Positions 1 to 8,552 of a DNA stretch of 64,000 nt are shown piece by piece; the first letter of the stretch is position 1; every line of letters begins with the position of its first letter. This DNA is from Neptuniibacter victor (lineage in GTDB: Bacteria > Pseudomonadota > Gammaproteobacteria > Pseudomonadales > Balneatricaceae). The notes below the pieces were generated by a model that did not search any database, had not been told where the DNA came from, and saw only the letters and a program-made list of their open reading frames with translations. Made by a program: the position numbers and the translations under genes. The stretch is from NCBI GenBank assembly GCA_027943745.1, contig AP025763.1:1488001-1552000 (forward strand). The letters are read 5' to 3'.

Positions 1-1
1 A

Positions 2-595
2 TCTTTGCAAGTGAAGCTACTTCGCCTTATTGAAACAGGCACTTACCGTACTGTGGGTGGTGTTGACTTAAAGCATGCTGATTTTCGATTAATCTGTGCC
101 ACGCATAGAGATTTGGCAGAACGGGTGGAGAAAGGGTCTTTCAGACAAGATCTGTTTTATCGCATCAGCCCGTTTCCAATAGAGATGCCGCCGTTAAGAG
201 AAAGAGAGGAAGATATACCGAAATTAGTGAGTGTTCTTTTACAGCGAATTCCTAATGCCGAAGGCATTACGGTGAGTGAAAGAGCGATGCAGTCCCTTAA
301 AAAGTATTCCTTTCCTGGCAATATCAGAGAGCTGCGTAATATCTTAGAACGTGCCGTTCTTTTAGCGGATTATCACGTCATTGAAAATAGTCACCTACCG
401 AGTGTAGTCGGTCATTCTCATGCCAATAATCAAGATAACGATGCATTATTGCCAAAAGAGTTAATCCCTTTGGCGGATTTAGAATCAAGATATTTAGCAA
501 AAATTAAACAGGAATATCCTGCCAAAAACAGATTGTTAGCAGAAAAACTAGGCGTAAGTGAAAGGACGCTATACCGCAAACTACAAGGGCTTTAG
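2..595 (+). CDS. Sigma-54-dependent transcriptional activator, C-terminal part (truncated by window edge)
   Basis: The frame is open from the first base, so only the end of the protein is present. It carries the second half of the AAA+ sigma-54 interaction domain: the sensor stretch ICATHRDL, the arginine-rich REREEDIP segment and the FPGNIREL motif. A Fis-type helix-turn-helix follows at the very C-terminus (LAEKLGVSERTLYRKL). Such proteins open sigma-54 promoters by ATP hydrolysis. The N-terminal sensory domain lies outside the window, so the signal is unknown. It ends about 180 bp before soxC on the same strand and could control the sox genes, but only a weak sigma-54-like sequence is seen there. 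Confidence 0.92.
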   Translation, partial: SLQVKLLRLIETGTYRTVGGVDLKHADFRLICATHRDLAERVEKGSFRQDLFYRISPFPIEMPPLREREEDIPKLVSVLLQRIPNAEGITVSERAMQSLKKYSFPGNIRELRNILERAVLLADYHVIENSHLPSVVGHSHANNQDNDALLPKELIPLADLESRYLAKIKQEYPAKNRLLAEKLGVSERTLYRKLQGL

Positions 596-776
596 CCAGT
601 TTGTGGAGGTTTATAAAGGCAGCGCGGTTACCACTTAAGGAAAGTCTACATAAGGTAGTTGTATATTAGTGCTATACGATGGTCGAATTCTTGTATATGC
701 AGTGATAGAATATAGTTATTACTAAAAATAATATAAGAATATGTAAGCGCTTTTGGTACGCCACGTGGAGGCATGA

Positions 777-2111
777 ATGTCCAAGATCATCAAAGGTCCA
801 AGCACGCGCGAATTGATGGAGCAGATGGCTCGAGAGTCCGAGCATCTATCCATTAATGATCGTCGTGATTTTTTGCGCAAAGGGGTAGTTGCAGCAGCGG
901 GTATGGCCGCGACTACTGTCGCAGGTAGTGCGGTAGCTGCTCAGGTTAATCCAGCCAACCTGCCACCAAACGAGCCCACTTGGGGCAAGCAACTAGGTCA
1001 CGGGGTTGTTGAGTATCCGTATGGATCACCCTCACAGTTTGAAAAGCATGTCGTTCGCAGAACGGTGCCTTGGTTAACTGCGGATTCTATTGCTTCTATC
1101 TCGATGACACCTTTGCAAGATCTGAAAGGAATAATTACACCCAATGGATTGGTGTTTGAGCGTTATCACGGTGGTGTCCCTCAAGTTAATCCAGACGAGC
1201 ACCGTCTGATTATTCATGGCTTGGTAGAGCGGCCTATTATTTTTACGATGGAAGACCTCATGCGTTTCCCGTCGGTATCCGAAATTAAGTTTATCGAATG
1301 TCCTGCGAATGGTGGCATGGAGTGGAAAGGTGCGCAGATGGAAGCGCTTCAGTTTACTCATGGAATGCTAAGCTGCTGCGAATGGACAGGTGTACCACTA
1401 AAGACTTTGCTAGAAGAAGCGGGTGTTAAACCAGAGGGCAAATGGATCTTGGCAGAGGGCGCCGATGGTGCACATATGAGCCGTTCGATCCCTCTTGAAA
1501 AAGCGTTGGAAGATACATTAGTCGTTTACGCGCAGAATGGTGAAATGTTACGTCCAGAGCAGGGCTACCCATTACGTTTATTGAATCCCGGTTGGGAAGG
1601 TAATACGTCGATTAAATGGTTGCGCCGTTTAGAAGTTGGCGATAAGCCTTGGTATCACCGTGAAGAAACGTCTAAATACACCGATCTGATGCCTGATGGT
1701 CGCGCACGTAAGTTTACCTTTGTGCAAGAAACTAACTCGGTTATTACGAGCCCTTGCCCAGAAAATCCAATGGTTAAACCAGGGTTTGTGGAGATTGAAG
1801 GGATTGCATGGTCTGGCCGAGGCAAGATTAAACAGGTTGATATCTCATTTGATGGCGGTGTGAGTTGGGTCCCAGCTAAACTGAAAGGCCTTGTATTAGA
1901 TAAAGCACTGACACGTTTTAGCCTTGTTACAAAATGGGATGGGCAGCCTTGGTTGTTACAATCTCGTTCCGTTGATGAAACAGGCTACGTACAGCCTACG
2001 CTAAGGCAGCTTCGTGAAGTGCGCGGCGGCAACTCTATTTACCATAAAAACTCGATTCATACCTGGAAAGTGGCGCCTACAGGGGAGGTTACCAATGTTC
2101 AAATCACTTGA
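777..2111 (+). CDS. soxC: SoxC, sulfite dehydrogenase-type molybdenum subunit (sulfane dehydrogenase)
   Basis: 444 aa, a normal length for SoxC. With SoxD it oxidises the sulfane sulfur bound to SoxY in the periplasmic thiosulfate-oxidising complex. A Tat signal is visible (RR at residues 29-30 followed by DFLRKG and an alanine-rich hydrophobic stretch), as expected for a protein folded around molybdopterin in the cytoplasm. The sulfite-oxidase fold is marked by FIECPANGG, where Cys175 is the expected molybdenum ligand. The dimerisation domain follows (VKPGFVEIEGIAWSG and ISFDGGVSW). A GGAGG-like ribosome site precedes the ATG; another ATG 4 bp upstream is out of frame. It overlaps soxD by 17 bp, implying translational coupling. 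Confidence 0.95.
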   Translation: MSKIIKGPSTRELMEQMARESEHLSINDRRDFLRKGVVAAAGMAATTVAGSAVAAQVNPANLPPNEPTWGKQLGHGVVEYPYGSPSQFEKHVVRRTVPWLTADSIASISMTPLQDLKGIITPNGLVFERYHGGVPQVNPDEHRLIIHGLVERPIIFTMEDLMRFPSVSEIKFIECPANGGMEWKGAQMEALQFTHGMLSCCEWTGVPLKTLLEEAGVKPEGKWILAEGADGAHMSRSIPLEKALEDTLVVYAQNGEMLRPEQGYPLRLLNPGWEGNTSIKWLRRLEVGDKPWYHREETSKYTDLMPDGRARKFTFVQETNSVITSPCPENPMVKPGFVEIEGIAWSGRGKIKQVDISFDGGVSWVPAKLKGLVLDKALTRFSLVTKWDGQPWLLQSRSVDETGYVQPTLRQLREVRGGNSIYHKNSIHTWKVAPTGEVTNVQIT

Positions 2112-3141
2112 TAGCAAACAGATGAAAAAGTCTCTGCTAGCGATCGGGCTAGGTGCGGCATTGGCCTTCACAGGTAGTATTGCGCAAGCCGGTAAATACG
2201 GCATTGGCGATACAGCCACTAAAGATCAAATTGCCGGCTGGGATATCGATATTCGTCCTGATGGTAAAGGTCTGCCTGCAGGAGAGGGTACGGTCGAAGC
2301 GGGTGAAAGCCTTTATGAAGAGCGCTGCGCTACCTGTCATGGATTGTTTGGTGAAGGAGAGGGCCGTTGGCCAGTTCTTGCCGGGGGTGAAGGGACGTTA
2401 ACGGAAGAGCGACCTACAAAAACGGTGGGTTCTTATTGGCCATATGCTTCTACCCTTTACGATTATATACGCAGAGCAATGCCGTTTACGGCGCCGCGTT
2501 CTTTATCTGATCAGCAGGTATATGATATAACCGCCTACGTGCTCTATCTTAATGAAATTATTGAAGAAGATTTTGTTTTAACGAAAGATTCCTTGGCAAG
2601 TATTGAGATGCCTAACCAAGATAATTTCTTTGTAGATCCTCGCCCGGATGTAAAAAATGTTCGTTGTATGAAAAATTGTGCCGATCCTAAAAAACTTAAG
2701 ATTGCGGGCACGCTTCGCGGTATTACACCGGTAGGACATTTTGTTGAGGGTGCAGATGCTCCAGCGGCTTCGCACGATGCTCAGATGGAACAAGAGCAAC
2801 ATAAGGAAAAGGCCCGTAAAGCAACATTAAAAGGTGAAACGCTGACATCTCATGGTTCAGCGGGCGCTGCTTCCTTATCTGAAATGGCATTAGCCGGTAA
2901 AGCAACTTATGAAGGTGCTTGTAAGGTTTGTCATGGCTCGGGCTTAACAGGATCGCCAAAAGTAGGTGATATTGATGCTTGGGCTGGGCGCATCAAACAA
3001 GGTATGCCTATACTACTTGACCATGCGATTAAGGGCTTCTCCGGTGATACTGGAGTGATGCCTCCTAAGGGCGGAAGAGTAGACCTTAGTGATAAGCAGG
3101 TTGAACAAGCAGTGTCATACATGGTTGAATCTAGCCAGTAA
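2095..3141 (+). CDS. soxD: SoxD, diheme c-type cytochrome partner of SoxC
   Basis: 348 aa from the chosen start. A longer reading from 2014 exists, but ATG 2095 has an AGGGGAGG site at 2081-2088 and leads directly into a Sec signal peptide (KKSLLAIGLGAALAFTGSIAQA). Two heme c attachment motifs are visible: CATCH at residues 78-82 and CKVCH at 276-280. The central part (WPYASTLYDYIRRAMPF) is characteristic of SoxD and of sulfite dehydrogenase cytochromes. It passes electrons from SoxC to the respiratory chain. The start lies inside the end of soxC. A linker rich in Ala, Glu and Lys separates the two heme domains. Confidence 0.94.
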   Translation: MFKSLDSKQMKKSLLAIGLGAALAFTGSIAQAGKYGIGDTATKDQIAGWDIDIRPDGKGLPAGEGTVEAGESLYEERCATCHGLFGEGEGRWPVLAGGEGTLTEERPTKTVGSYWPYASTLYDYIRRAMPFTAPRSLSDQQVYDITAYVLYLNEIIEEDFVLTKDSLASIEMPNQDNFFVDPRPDVKNVRCMKNCADPKKLKIAGTLRGITPVGHFVEGADAPAASHDAQMEQEQHKEKARKATLKGETLTSHGSAGAASLSEMALAGKATYEGACKVCHGSGLTGSPKVGDIDAWAGRIKQGMPILLDHAIKGFSGDTGVMPPKGGRVDLSDKQVEQAVSYMVESSQ

Positions 3142-3249
3142 TGCTTATTAGTATATAAGGTCTGGTTATAAATCAGGCCTTATCGCCCACTTGGGCATTT
3201 TATAACAATAAAAACTACTGTCGAAAGACGGAACTCCGGAGGAGAAACA

Positions 3250-3612
3250 ATGCGTAAGCTGACCACCTCTCTGTGTGCTGCTGGTGTATTGGCAATGTTT
3301 TCAGCGGCTCCCGCTGTAGCAGATAACCATGCTGACCAGATTGCACTGGGTAAAGCAGTTTATATGGGTAAATCCCGTGGTAACTGTATCTCCTGCCACG
3401 CGATCGATGATCCAGATGCGAATTTGGCAGGTAATCAAGGGCCACCTACTATCTCGATGAAAGCGCGTTATCCAGACAAAAGTAAATTACGTGCGCAGGT
3501 TTGGGATGCAAGTAAGAATAATCCTCTGACAATAATGCCACCGTTAGGTAAGCATTGGATATTGTCGGAAGAAGAAATTGACGCTGTTGTAGAGTATATC
3601 TACCAGTTCTGA
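3250..3612 (+). CDS. soxX: SoxX, monoheme cytochrome c of the SoxAX complex
   Basis: 120 aa with a cleavable signal peptide ending near AVA at residues 22-24. One heme site, CISCH at 46-50, and the probable axial Met96 in IMPPLG. SoxX and SoxA together attach thiosulfate oxidatively to the SoxY cysteine. A strong GGAGGAG site lies just before the ATG. The 108-bp gap after soxD holds two small hairpins (3157-3180 and 3184-3195) without a clear U-tract. These might tune soxCD against soxXYZA expression, but I do not call them a terminator. Confidence 0.94.
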   Translation: MRKLTTSLCAAGVLAMFSAAPAVADNHADQIALGKAVYMGKSRGNCISCHAIDDPDANLAGNQGPPTISMKARYPDKSKLRAQVWDASKNNPLTIMPPLGKHWILSEEEIDAVVEYIYQF

Positions 3613-3647
3613 TCTCCCTATAGGGTGAAAGTAAGAGGAAACATAGA

Positions 3648-4106
3648 ATGAGCATGAATCGTCGTTCCGTAGTTAAAGCGATCGCAGCAGGCGGTGCTCT
3701 GGTAGGTGCCAGCGTATTAATGCCACGTATTGCAATGGCAGCATGGACTACTAAAGCATTTGAAGCGGAAGATCAGGCAACAGCCATGAATGAGCTTCTT
3801 GGTGGTGCCGCAGAAGAAAGTGCAGAAGTAACGCTTAAAGCCCCTGATATCGCTGAAAATGGCGCAGTTGTTCCTGTAACAGTGCGTTCGAGTATGGCTG
3901 GTGTTGAGTCAATGAGCATTTTTGTAGAGAACAACCCTAACCCATTGGTTGCTGAGTTTATGATTCCAGCAGGTACTGATGCCGACGTATCTACACGTTT
4001 ACGTATGGGTAAAACTTCTAAAGTAACAGCTGTTGTTAAAGCGAATGGCAAGTTATACAGCGCTTCTAAAGAAGTTAAAGTAACCATCGGTGGTTGCGGC
4101 GGTTAA
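3648..4106 (+). CDS. soxY: SoxY, sulfur carrier protein of the Sox complex
   Basis: 152 aa with a twin-arginine signal (NRRSVVKA near the N-terminus, then a hydrophobic run and an AMA cleavage site). The C-terminus ends in the diagnostic flexible GGCGG arm. Its Cys150 carries the covalently bound sulfur intermediates between SoxAX, SoxB and SoxCD. The Tat signal is expected because SoxY is exported folded with SoxZ, whose gene follows 30 bp later and lacks a signal of its own. An AGAGGA ribosome site precedes the ATG. Confidence 0.96.
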   Translation: MSMNRRSVVKAIAAGGALVGASVLMPRIAMAAWTTKAFEAEDQATAMNELLGGAAEESAEVTLKAPDIAENGAVVPVTVRSSMAGVESMSIFVENNPNPLVAEFMIPAGTDADVSTRLRMGKTSKVTAVVKANGKLYSASKEVKVTIGGCGG

Positions 4107-4136
4107 TCCAGTTAAGCCCATACAGAGGTAAGAATC

Positions 4137-4454
4137 ATGGCTAAAGGTATTTTGAAAGTTAAAGCAAAGGCTTCTGGTGATAAAACCAAAGTTAAGTTGA
4201 TGGCTAAGCACATTATGGAAAGCGGTCAGCGCAAGGATAAGAAAACAGGTGAATTAATTCCTGCTAAATTCTTGCAAGAGCTTAAAGTAATGCATGGCGG
4301 TAAAGAAGTATTTGCTGCCAATTTAGGCACAGCTGTTTCTAAAAACCCATACTTCGCCTTCAATTTTGCAGGCGGTGCAAAAGGTGACGAGCTAACGATG
4401 ACTTGGGTTGAGAACTCAGGTGCGACGTCTACAGAAACTGCCAAAGTAAAATAA
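4137..4454 (+). CDS. soxZ: SoxZ, partner of SoxY
   Basis: 105 aa with no signal peptide, as is normal for SoxZ, which hitchhikes through the Tat pathway bound to SoxY. The sequence is a lysine-rich immunoglobulin-like beta protein with typical SoxZ features: the HIMESGQRKDKKTGELIPA segment, then VFAANLGTAVSKNPYFAF. SoxYZ is the heterodimeric carrier on which the sulfur substrate is held. An AGAGGTAAG site precedes the ATG. Confidence 0.96.
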   Translation: MAKGILKVKAKASGDKTKVKLMAKHIMESGQRKDKKTGELIPAKFLQELKVMHGGKEVFAANLGTAVSKNPYFAFNFAGGAKGDELTMTWVENSGATSTETAKVK

Positions 4455-4497
4455 TCAGCAAAAACCGTTAAGTTGGTTTAGCTGTGGGGTGTGAATA

Positions 4498-5364
4498 ATG
4501 AAAATAATAAAAACATTAGCGTTGGGTCTTACGGTTGCAGCAGCAACACAGATGACGCACGCGGCGGATACAGGGTTCGATATGCAAACTGTCGACCCTG
4601 AGGCTGATCGTATAGCACTGCAAAAATATTTTAAGTCTCGTTTTCCTGAGTCAGACATTGCTGATTATGTGAATGGGATTTATGCGGTTGATGCAGGTTC
4701 ACGTGAACAGTGGGAAGAGCTAGAAGAGTTTCCTCCTTATGAGTTTGATGTCGAGCAAGGCGAAGAGCTTTTTAACACGGCATTTGCTAATGGCAAGGGC
4801 TACGCAGATTGTTTCGAAAATGGTGGTATTGGCATTCGTCAGAACTTCCCGTATTGGAGCAAAGAGGAAGGTACCGTTAAGACCCTAGAGCAGGAGATTA
4901 ATGAGTGCCGTGTAAACAATGGTGAAGAGCCTCTAAAGTGGGGTAAAGGCGCTATTGCACAGATCTCAGCGTACATGGCTTGGACCTCTCGCGACAAAGT
5001 ATTTGATATTAAAATTCCAGCTGACGATGAGCGGGCGAAGGCAGCTTACCTTGATGGTAAGAAGTTTTTCTATGCTAAGCGTGGTCAGCTGAACCTTTCT
5101 TGTGCTAACTGCCATGTTCAAGGTTCAAATATAGCGATTCGTGCTGATCTACCGAGTCCACAATTAGGGCATGTAACACACTTCCCTGTGTTTCGTTCTA
5201 AATGGGGTTCTTTAGGTACGCTACATCGTCGATATAGCGGTTGCCACAAAGATTCTCGCTCTAAACCGTTGAAGCCTCAGGCTGAAGAGTTCCGTAATTT
5301 GGAATACTTCCAGAGTTATATGTCCAATGGACTTGTAGCAAATGGTCCAGGATCGCGTAAGTAA
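4498..5364 (+). CDS. soxA: SoxA, c-type cytochrome of the SoxAX complex (single-heme form)
   Basis: 288 aa with a Sec signal ending around THA. There is one heme motif, CANCH at residues 202-206. The likely persulfidated Cys249 sits in the conserved region near the C-terminus (YSGCHKDS, followed by ...EFRNLEYF). The N-terminal domain has no second CxxCH; Cys105 and Cys137 are left and may form a disulfide instead. This places the protein among single-heme SoxA types rather than the diheme SoxA of Paracoccus or Rhodovulum. The reaction couples thiosulfate to SoxY. The next gene begins 15 bp after the stop. Confidence 0.94.
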   Translation: MKIIKTLALGLTVAAATQMTHAADTGFDMQTVDPEADRIALQKYFKSRFPESDIADYVNGIYAVDAGSREQWEELEEFPPYEFDVEQGEELFNTAFANGKGYADCFENGGIGIRQNFPYWSKEEGTVKTLEQEINECRVNNGEEPLKWGKGAIAQISAYMAWTSRDKVFDIKIPADDERAKAAYLDGKKFFYAKRGQLNLSCANCHVQGSNIAIRADLPSPQLGHVTHFPVFRSKWGSLGTLHRRYSGCHKDSRSKPLKPQAEEFRNLEYFQSYMSNGLVANGPGSRK

Positions 5365-5379
5365 TTGGAGGGTAGCAAA

Positions 5380-5802
5380 ATGAAGAAAGGTTTAATTATT
5401 GCTGCTGCTCTAGCAATGGCACCTACATTAGCGACAGCTGCAAGCTTTCAAGAAGCGTTCGAGTCTAACCGTGCTATGCATGGAAATGATCATGTTTTTG
5501 AGTGGAAAGGTGGTAAATACCATACGAACCACGAAGAAGAGATGGAAGCTCGCGTTAAAGCAACTAAAGCAAATGCTGCAGATCTCTTAGCTAAAGCTAA
5601 AGCTAAGAATGCAGAAGTAGCTAAGTTGGGCTTTGAGTGGAAGCTGACAGGTGGCATTCTTAAAGATGCGCAAAAAGCGATAGATGAAGGTGATTACCAA
5701 AAAGCGTTAAATTTAGCTGCTCAAGCTAAATACCATGCGCGAATTGGTATTCAACAGTATCACTACGCACAGAAAAATTGGCACCTTTCAGTTCCTGAGT
5801 AA
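5380..5802 (+). CDS. Putative SoxAX-binding protein (SoxK-like), periplasmic helical protein
   Basis: 140 aa from the chosen ATG, which follows a TTGGAGGG site placed immediately after the soxA stop. An N-terminal signal peptide (KKGLIIAAALAMAPTLATA) is followed by a largely helical, Lys/Ala/Glu-rich protein with several histidines. It contains no cysteine, so it is neither a cytochrome nor a sulfur carrier. Known SoxK/SAXB proteins are small secreted proteins encoded next to soxA that bind and stimulate SoxAX. The position and size fit this, but family membership is inferred mainly from context. The operon terminates about 65 bp downstream. Confidence 0.65.
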   Translation: MKKGLIIAAALAMAPTLATAASFQEAFESNRAMHGNDHVFEWKGGKYHTNHEEEMEARVKATKANAADLLAKAKAKNAEVAKLGFEWKLTGGILKDAQKAIDEGDYQKALNLAAQAKYHARIGIQQYHYAQKNWHLSVPE

Positions 5803-5866
5803 GGCGCTGTAAGTTCACTAATAAATAGATGAGGCATAGATGGCTTATCTATTGGTGCTTAAAAAT

Positions 5867-5901
5867 GCCTGCTGACGTTTTTTCGTAGCAGGCTTTTTTT
5901 T
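5867..5901 (+). terminator. Intrinsic terminator between the soxCDXYZA(K) genes and soxB
   Basis: A GC-rich 7-bp stem (GCCTGCT at 5867-5873 with AGCAGGC at 5887-5893) is followed by eight T. It should stop or attenuate transcription before soxB, giving soxB either its own promoter or lower read-through expression. Confidence 0.85.
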
Positions 5902-5930
5902 ACCCCTTTATCGAATCAGGGTGACTAGTT

Positions 5931-7706
5931 ATGTCTATGACACGTCGCGAGTTCGCGCGTTTGCTCGGTATGGCAGGTGCGGCAGGCGTATTGCCAGCTA
6001 CAGGTTTTGCCGCAAAGAAACAGCCGACCGATTTATACGAAGTTCCGAATAGCGGAAATGTCCGCCTCTTGCATATGACCGATTGCCATGCGCAATTGAT
6101 GCCTGTCTATTTTCGTGAGCCGAATGTAAACCTAGGTATTGGCCAAGCATATGGACAAGCACCGCACCTGGTAGGTGATAAGTTGCTTAACCATTTTGGT
6201 ATAGCGTCAGGCACGCTAGAAGCACATGCGTTTTCATACCTAAATTTTGGTGAAGCCGCAGGCCGGTACGGCAAAGTTGGCGGTTTTGCTCATCTTAAAA
6301 CCTTAGTTAAGCGTTTGCGCCAGAGCTATGGTTCTGAGAATACGCTGTTGTTGGATGGTGGTGACACTTGGCAGGGCTCGGGTACATCATTTAAAACGCG
6401 TGGCATGGATATGGTTAAGGCAACCAATGAGCTAGGCGTGGATTACATGACGGGCCACTGGGAATTTACTTACCATCAAGAAGAGATCCTAAATAACGTT
6501 AAAGCGTTTAATGGTGAGTTTTTAGCCAATAATATCTTTGTCACTGAAGATGCCTTATTTGATGGGGCTGATGAGTATATTTACGATGAAGATTCGGGGC
6601 ATGTGTTTAAACCGTATTCTATTCGTGAGATTGGTGGTGCGCGTATCGCAGTCATTGGGCAAGCGTTCCCAAGAACGAAGATAGCAAACCCCGCTCGCTT
6701 TATTCCTGATTGGACCTTCGATATTTATGATAGTGAAATGCAAGAACTGGTTGATAAGGTTCGTGCAGAAGAGAAGGTTGACGCGGTTATCGTCATCTCC
6801 CATAACGGTATGGATGTCGATCTTGCTATGGCATCTCGAGTGTCTGGTATCGACGTTATTCTCGGTGGCCACACGCATGATGGTATGCCGCAGCCTACGA
6901 CGGTCAAAAATAAGGCGGGCCAAACCTTAGTGTGTAATGTCGGTTCGAATGGTAAGTTCCTTGGCGTCATGGATCTTGATATTCGTAATGGTAAAGTCCA
7001 AGGATATAACTACCGCCTTATGCCGGTGTTCTCTGAGATTTTACCAGCTGATGCGGGTATGGCTAAGCTGATTGAAGATATTCGTGCTCCGCACATGGAT
7101 TGGTTAAGCGAAGAGTTAGCGCTGGCTGATGAAGTTATGTTCCGCCGCGGCAACTTTAACGGTACCTTCGACCAGCTAATTTGTAATGCGTTAATGGATG
7201 TTAATAACGCTCAGATTTCGTTATCACCGGGTTTCCGTTGGGGAACGACGGTTCTCGAAGGACAGAAAATCACCATGGAGCATGTGTTAGATCAGACATG
7301 CTTAACCTATCCTGAGACCTATGTTCGTCCAATGAAAGGCTCTGAGCTCAAGCTGATTCTTGAAGATGTTGCAGATAATATCTTCAACCCGGAACCCTAC
7401 CTCCAGTCTGGTGGTGATATGGTACGTGTCGGTGGCTTCGATTATATCTGTGATCCTTTACAGCCTATTGGTAAGCGTATCACCGAAATGACACTGGATA
7501 ACGGTGAAAGAATTGATGCGAACAAGACCTATACTGTTTCCGGTTGGGCAACGGTAGGGGCTAAGTCTGACGGACCTATTATTTGGGATGTAGTGGCTGA
7601 GCATCTACGTGATAAGCAGGTTGCGCGTATTGAAAAATTGAATACGCCAATTCTTAAAAATGTGGCTGATAACCCAGGTATAGCGGGTTATGACAAGTTA
7701 AGTTAA
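5931..7706 (+). CDS. soxB: SoxB, thiosulfohydrolase (sulfate-releasing S-sulfosulfanyl-L-cysteine hydrolase)
   Basis: 591 aa, slightly longer than most SoxB proteins. The N-terminus has a Tat signal (TRREFARLLG). The protein belongs to the 5'-nucleotidase/metallophosphatase superfamily. Dimanganese ligands are visible in HMTDCHAQ (residues 48-55), LLDGGDTWQGSG, the SoxB-specific GHWEFTY in place of GNHE, SHNGMDVD and GGHTHDGMPQP. It removes the terminal sulfonate from SoxY-bound substrate as sulfate. Its AGGGTGA ribosome site lies shortly before the ATG. A terminator lies on each side, so it appears to be a monocistronic unit next to the main sox operon. Confidence 0.97.
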   Translation: MSMTRREFARLLGMAGAAGVLPATGFAAKKQPTDLYEVPNSGNVRLLHMTDCHAQLMPVYFREPNVNLGIGQAYGQAPHLVGDKLLNHFGIASGTLEAHAFSYLNFGEAAGRYGKVGGFAHLKTLVKRLRQSYGSENTLLLDGGDTWQGSGTSFKTRGMDMVKATNELGVDYMTGHWEFTYHQEEILNNVKAFNGEFLANNIFVTEDALFDGADEYIYDEDSGHVFKPYSIREIGGARIAVIGQAFPRTKIANPARFIPDWTFDIYDSEMQELVDKVRAEEKVDAVIVISHNGMDVDLAMASRVSGIDVILGGHTHDGMPQPTTVKNKAGQTLVCNVGSNGKFLGVMDLDIRNGKVQGYNYRLMPVFSEILPADAGMAKLIEDIRAPHMDWLSEELALADEVMFRRGNFNGTFDQLICNALMDVNNAQISLSPGFRWGTTVLEGQKITMEHVLDQTCLTYPETYVRPMKGSELKLILEDVADNIFNPEPYLQSGGDMVRVGGFDYICDPLQPIGKRITEMTLDNGERIDANKTYTVSGWATVGAKSDGPIIWDVVAEHLRDKQVARIEKLNTPILKNVADNPGIAGYDKLS

Positions 7707-7734
7707 CCCTTAACTTTTTCAGATGCAGCTTGCT

Positions 7735-7767
7735 AAGCCCTTGGTCAATTTGATCCGGGGCTTTTTT
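7735..7767 (+). terminator. Intrinsic terminator after soxB
   Basis: The stem AAGCCC (7735-7740) pairs with GGGCTT (7758-7763), followed by a run of T. It sits 29 bp after the soxB stop. Confidence 0.75.
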
Positions 7768-7821
7768 ATAACCGCTTTAGCAACTAGACTTTATTCATTG
7801 TCTTCAATGGAGAGTATTGAG

Positions 7822-8478
7822 TTGCGGACCCCCACGATATTTTGTCTATTTTTGCTGACAAGTAGTTACCTGTATTCCTCTGAACGGATTGAAGTTTTAG
7901 CGGTTGATTACCCGCCCTTTACGACCAGTAAAGTATCAGGGAACGGCGTATCGTTTAGATTACTTAAAAAGCACTTAGGCGCTATTGAAGGATTGGTGAT
8001 CGAGCCTGTTTTTCTACCTCCGGCACGCTTACAGCAGAGGATAAAAGCAGGAGAGTGGTGCTTTAGCTTTTACCCCGTTAGTGATGATCGTAGTGATGTA
8101 CGATTTTTGGCGCTTGCTGATCGAAAGTTTAAAATAGGTTTATATCATCAGGAAGATGATCCGTTAATTAATTGGACCCATCTAGCGCAATTAAAGGGTT
8201 ATCGGGTCGCGTTGTTACGGACCGATCGTAGTACCTCATTTTTCAACCGCTTTACTAGCGCCGGAATGATACCTGTCTTTGTAGATAACGTTGAACAGGG
8301 GTTGCGAATGCTACAGCGAAAGCGGGTTGATGTGGCACTGGGCGATGAATATCTCACCGATTTTGTTTTTGCCGAAGCCAATGATTTTAAAGCATTTGGC
8401 TTTGCGCCAACGCCACTGTTTGAGACCTCTATAGGCCTTTATATAAACAACGCCTGCTCCCAAGCTAAGTTATTTTAG
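7822..8478 (+). CDS. Orphan periplasmic solute-binding protein (SBP_bac_3-like)
   Basis: About 219 aa. I place the start at TTG 7822 because GGAGAG (7809-7814) lies at the right distance and the product then begins with a compact signal peptide (RTPTIFCLFLLTSSYLYS). ATG 7807 and a start at 7723 are alternatives, the latter inside the soxB terminator. The mature protein shows the family-3 pattern (EVLAVDYPPFTT, then a lobe with LKGYRVALLRTDRSTSFF and RVDVALGDEY). Proteins of this type without permease genes are common in marine gammaproteobacteria. No ligand can be assigned. Confidence 0.7.
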   Translation: MRTPTIFCLFLLTSSYLYSSERIEVLAVDYPPFTTSKVSGNGVSFRLLKKHLGAIEGLVIEPVFLPPARLQQRIKAGEWCFSFYPVSDDRSDVRFLALADRKFKIGLYHQEDDPLINWTHLAQLKGYRVALLRTDRSTSFFNRFTSAGMIPVFVDNVEQGLRMLQRKRVDVALGDEYLTDFVFAEANDFKAFGFAPTPLFETSIGLYINNACSQAKLF

Positions 8479-8552
8479 GCTTGCTCACTTTCAACGCCGC
8501 CGTAATCGGTTAAAATAGCGCCATCGTAGAATTAGGATGGAGCAGTAAACCA

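Noticed and set aside
680-694. Sigma-54-like promoter upstream of soxC (TGGTCG...TTGT)
   Set aside because: Spacing is right but both elements deviate (TCG for CAC, GT for GC), so it is no better than chance in 180 bp of AT-rich DNA.
3142-3249. Terminator between soxD and soxX
   Set aside because: Two small hairpins are present but neither is followed by a convincing T-run.
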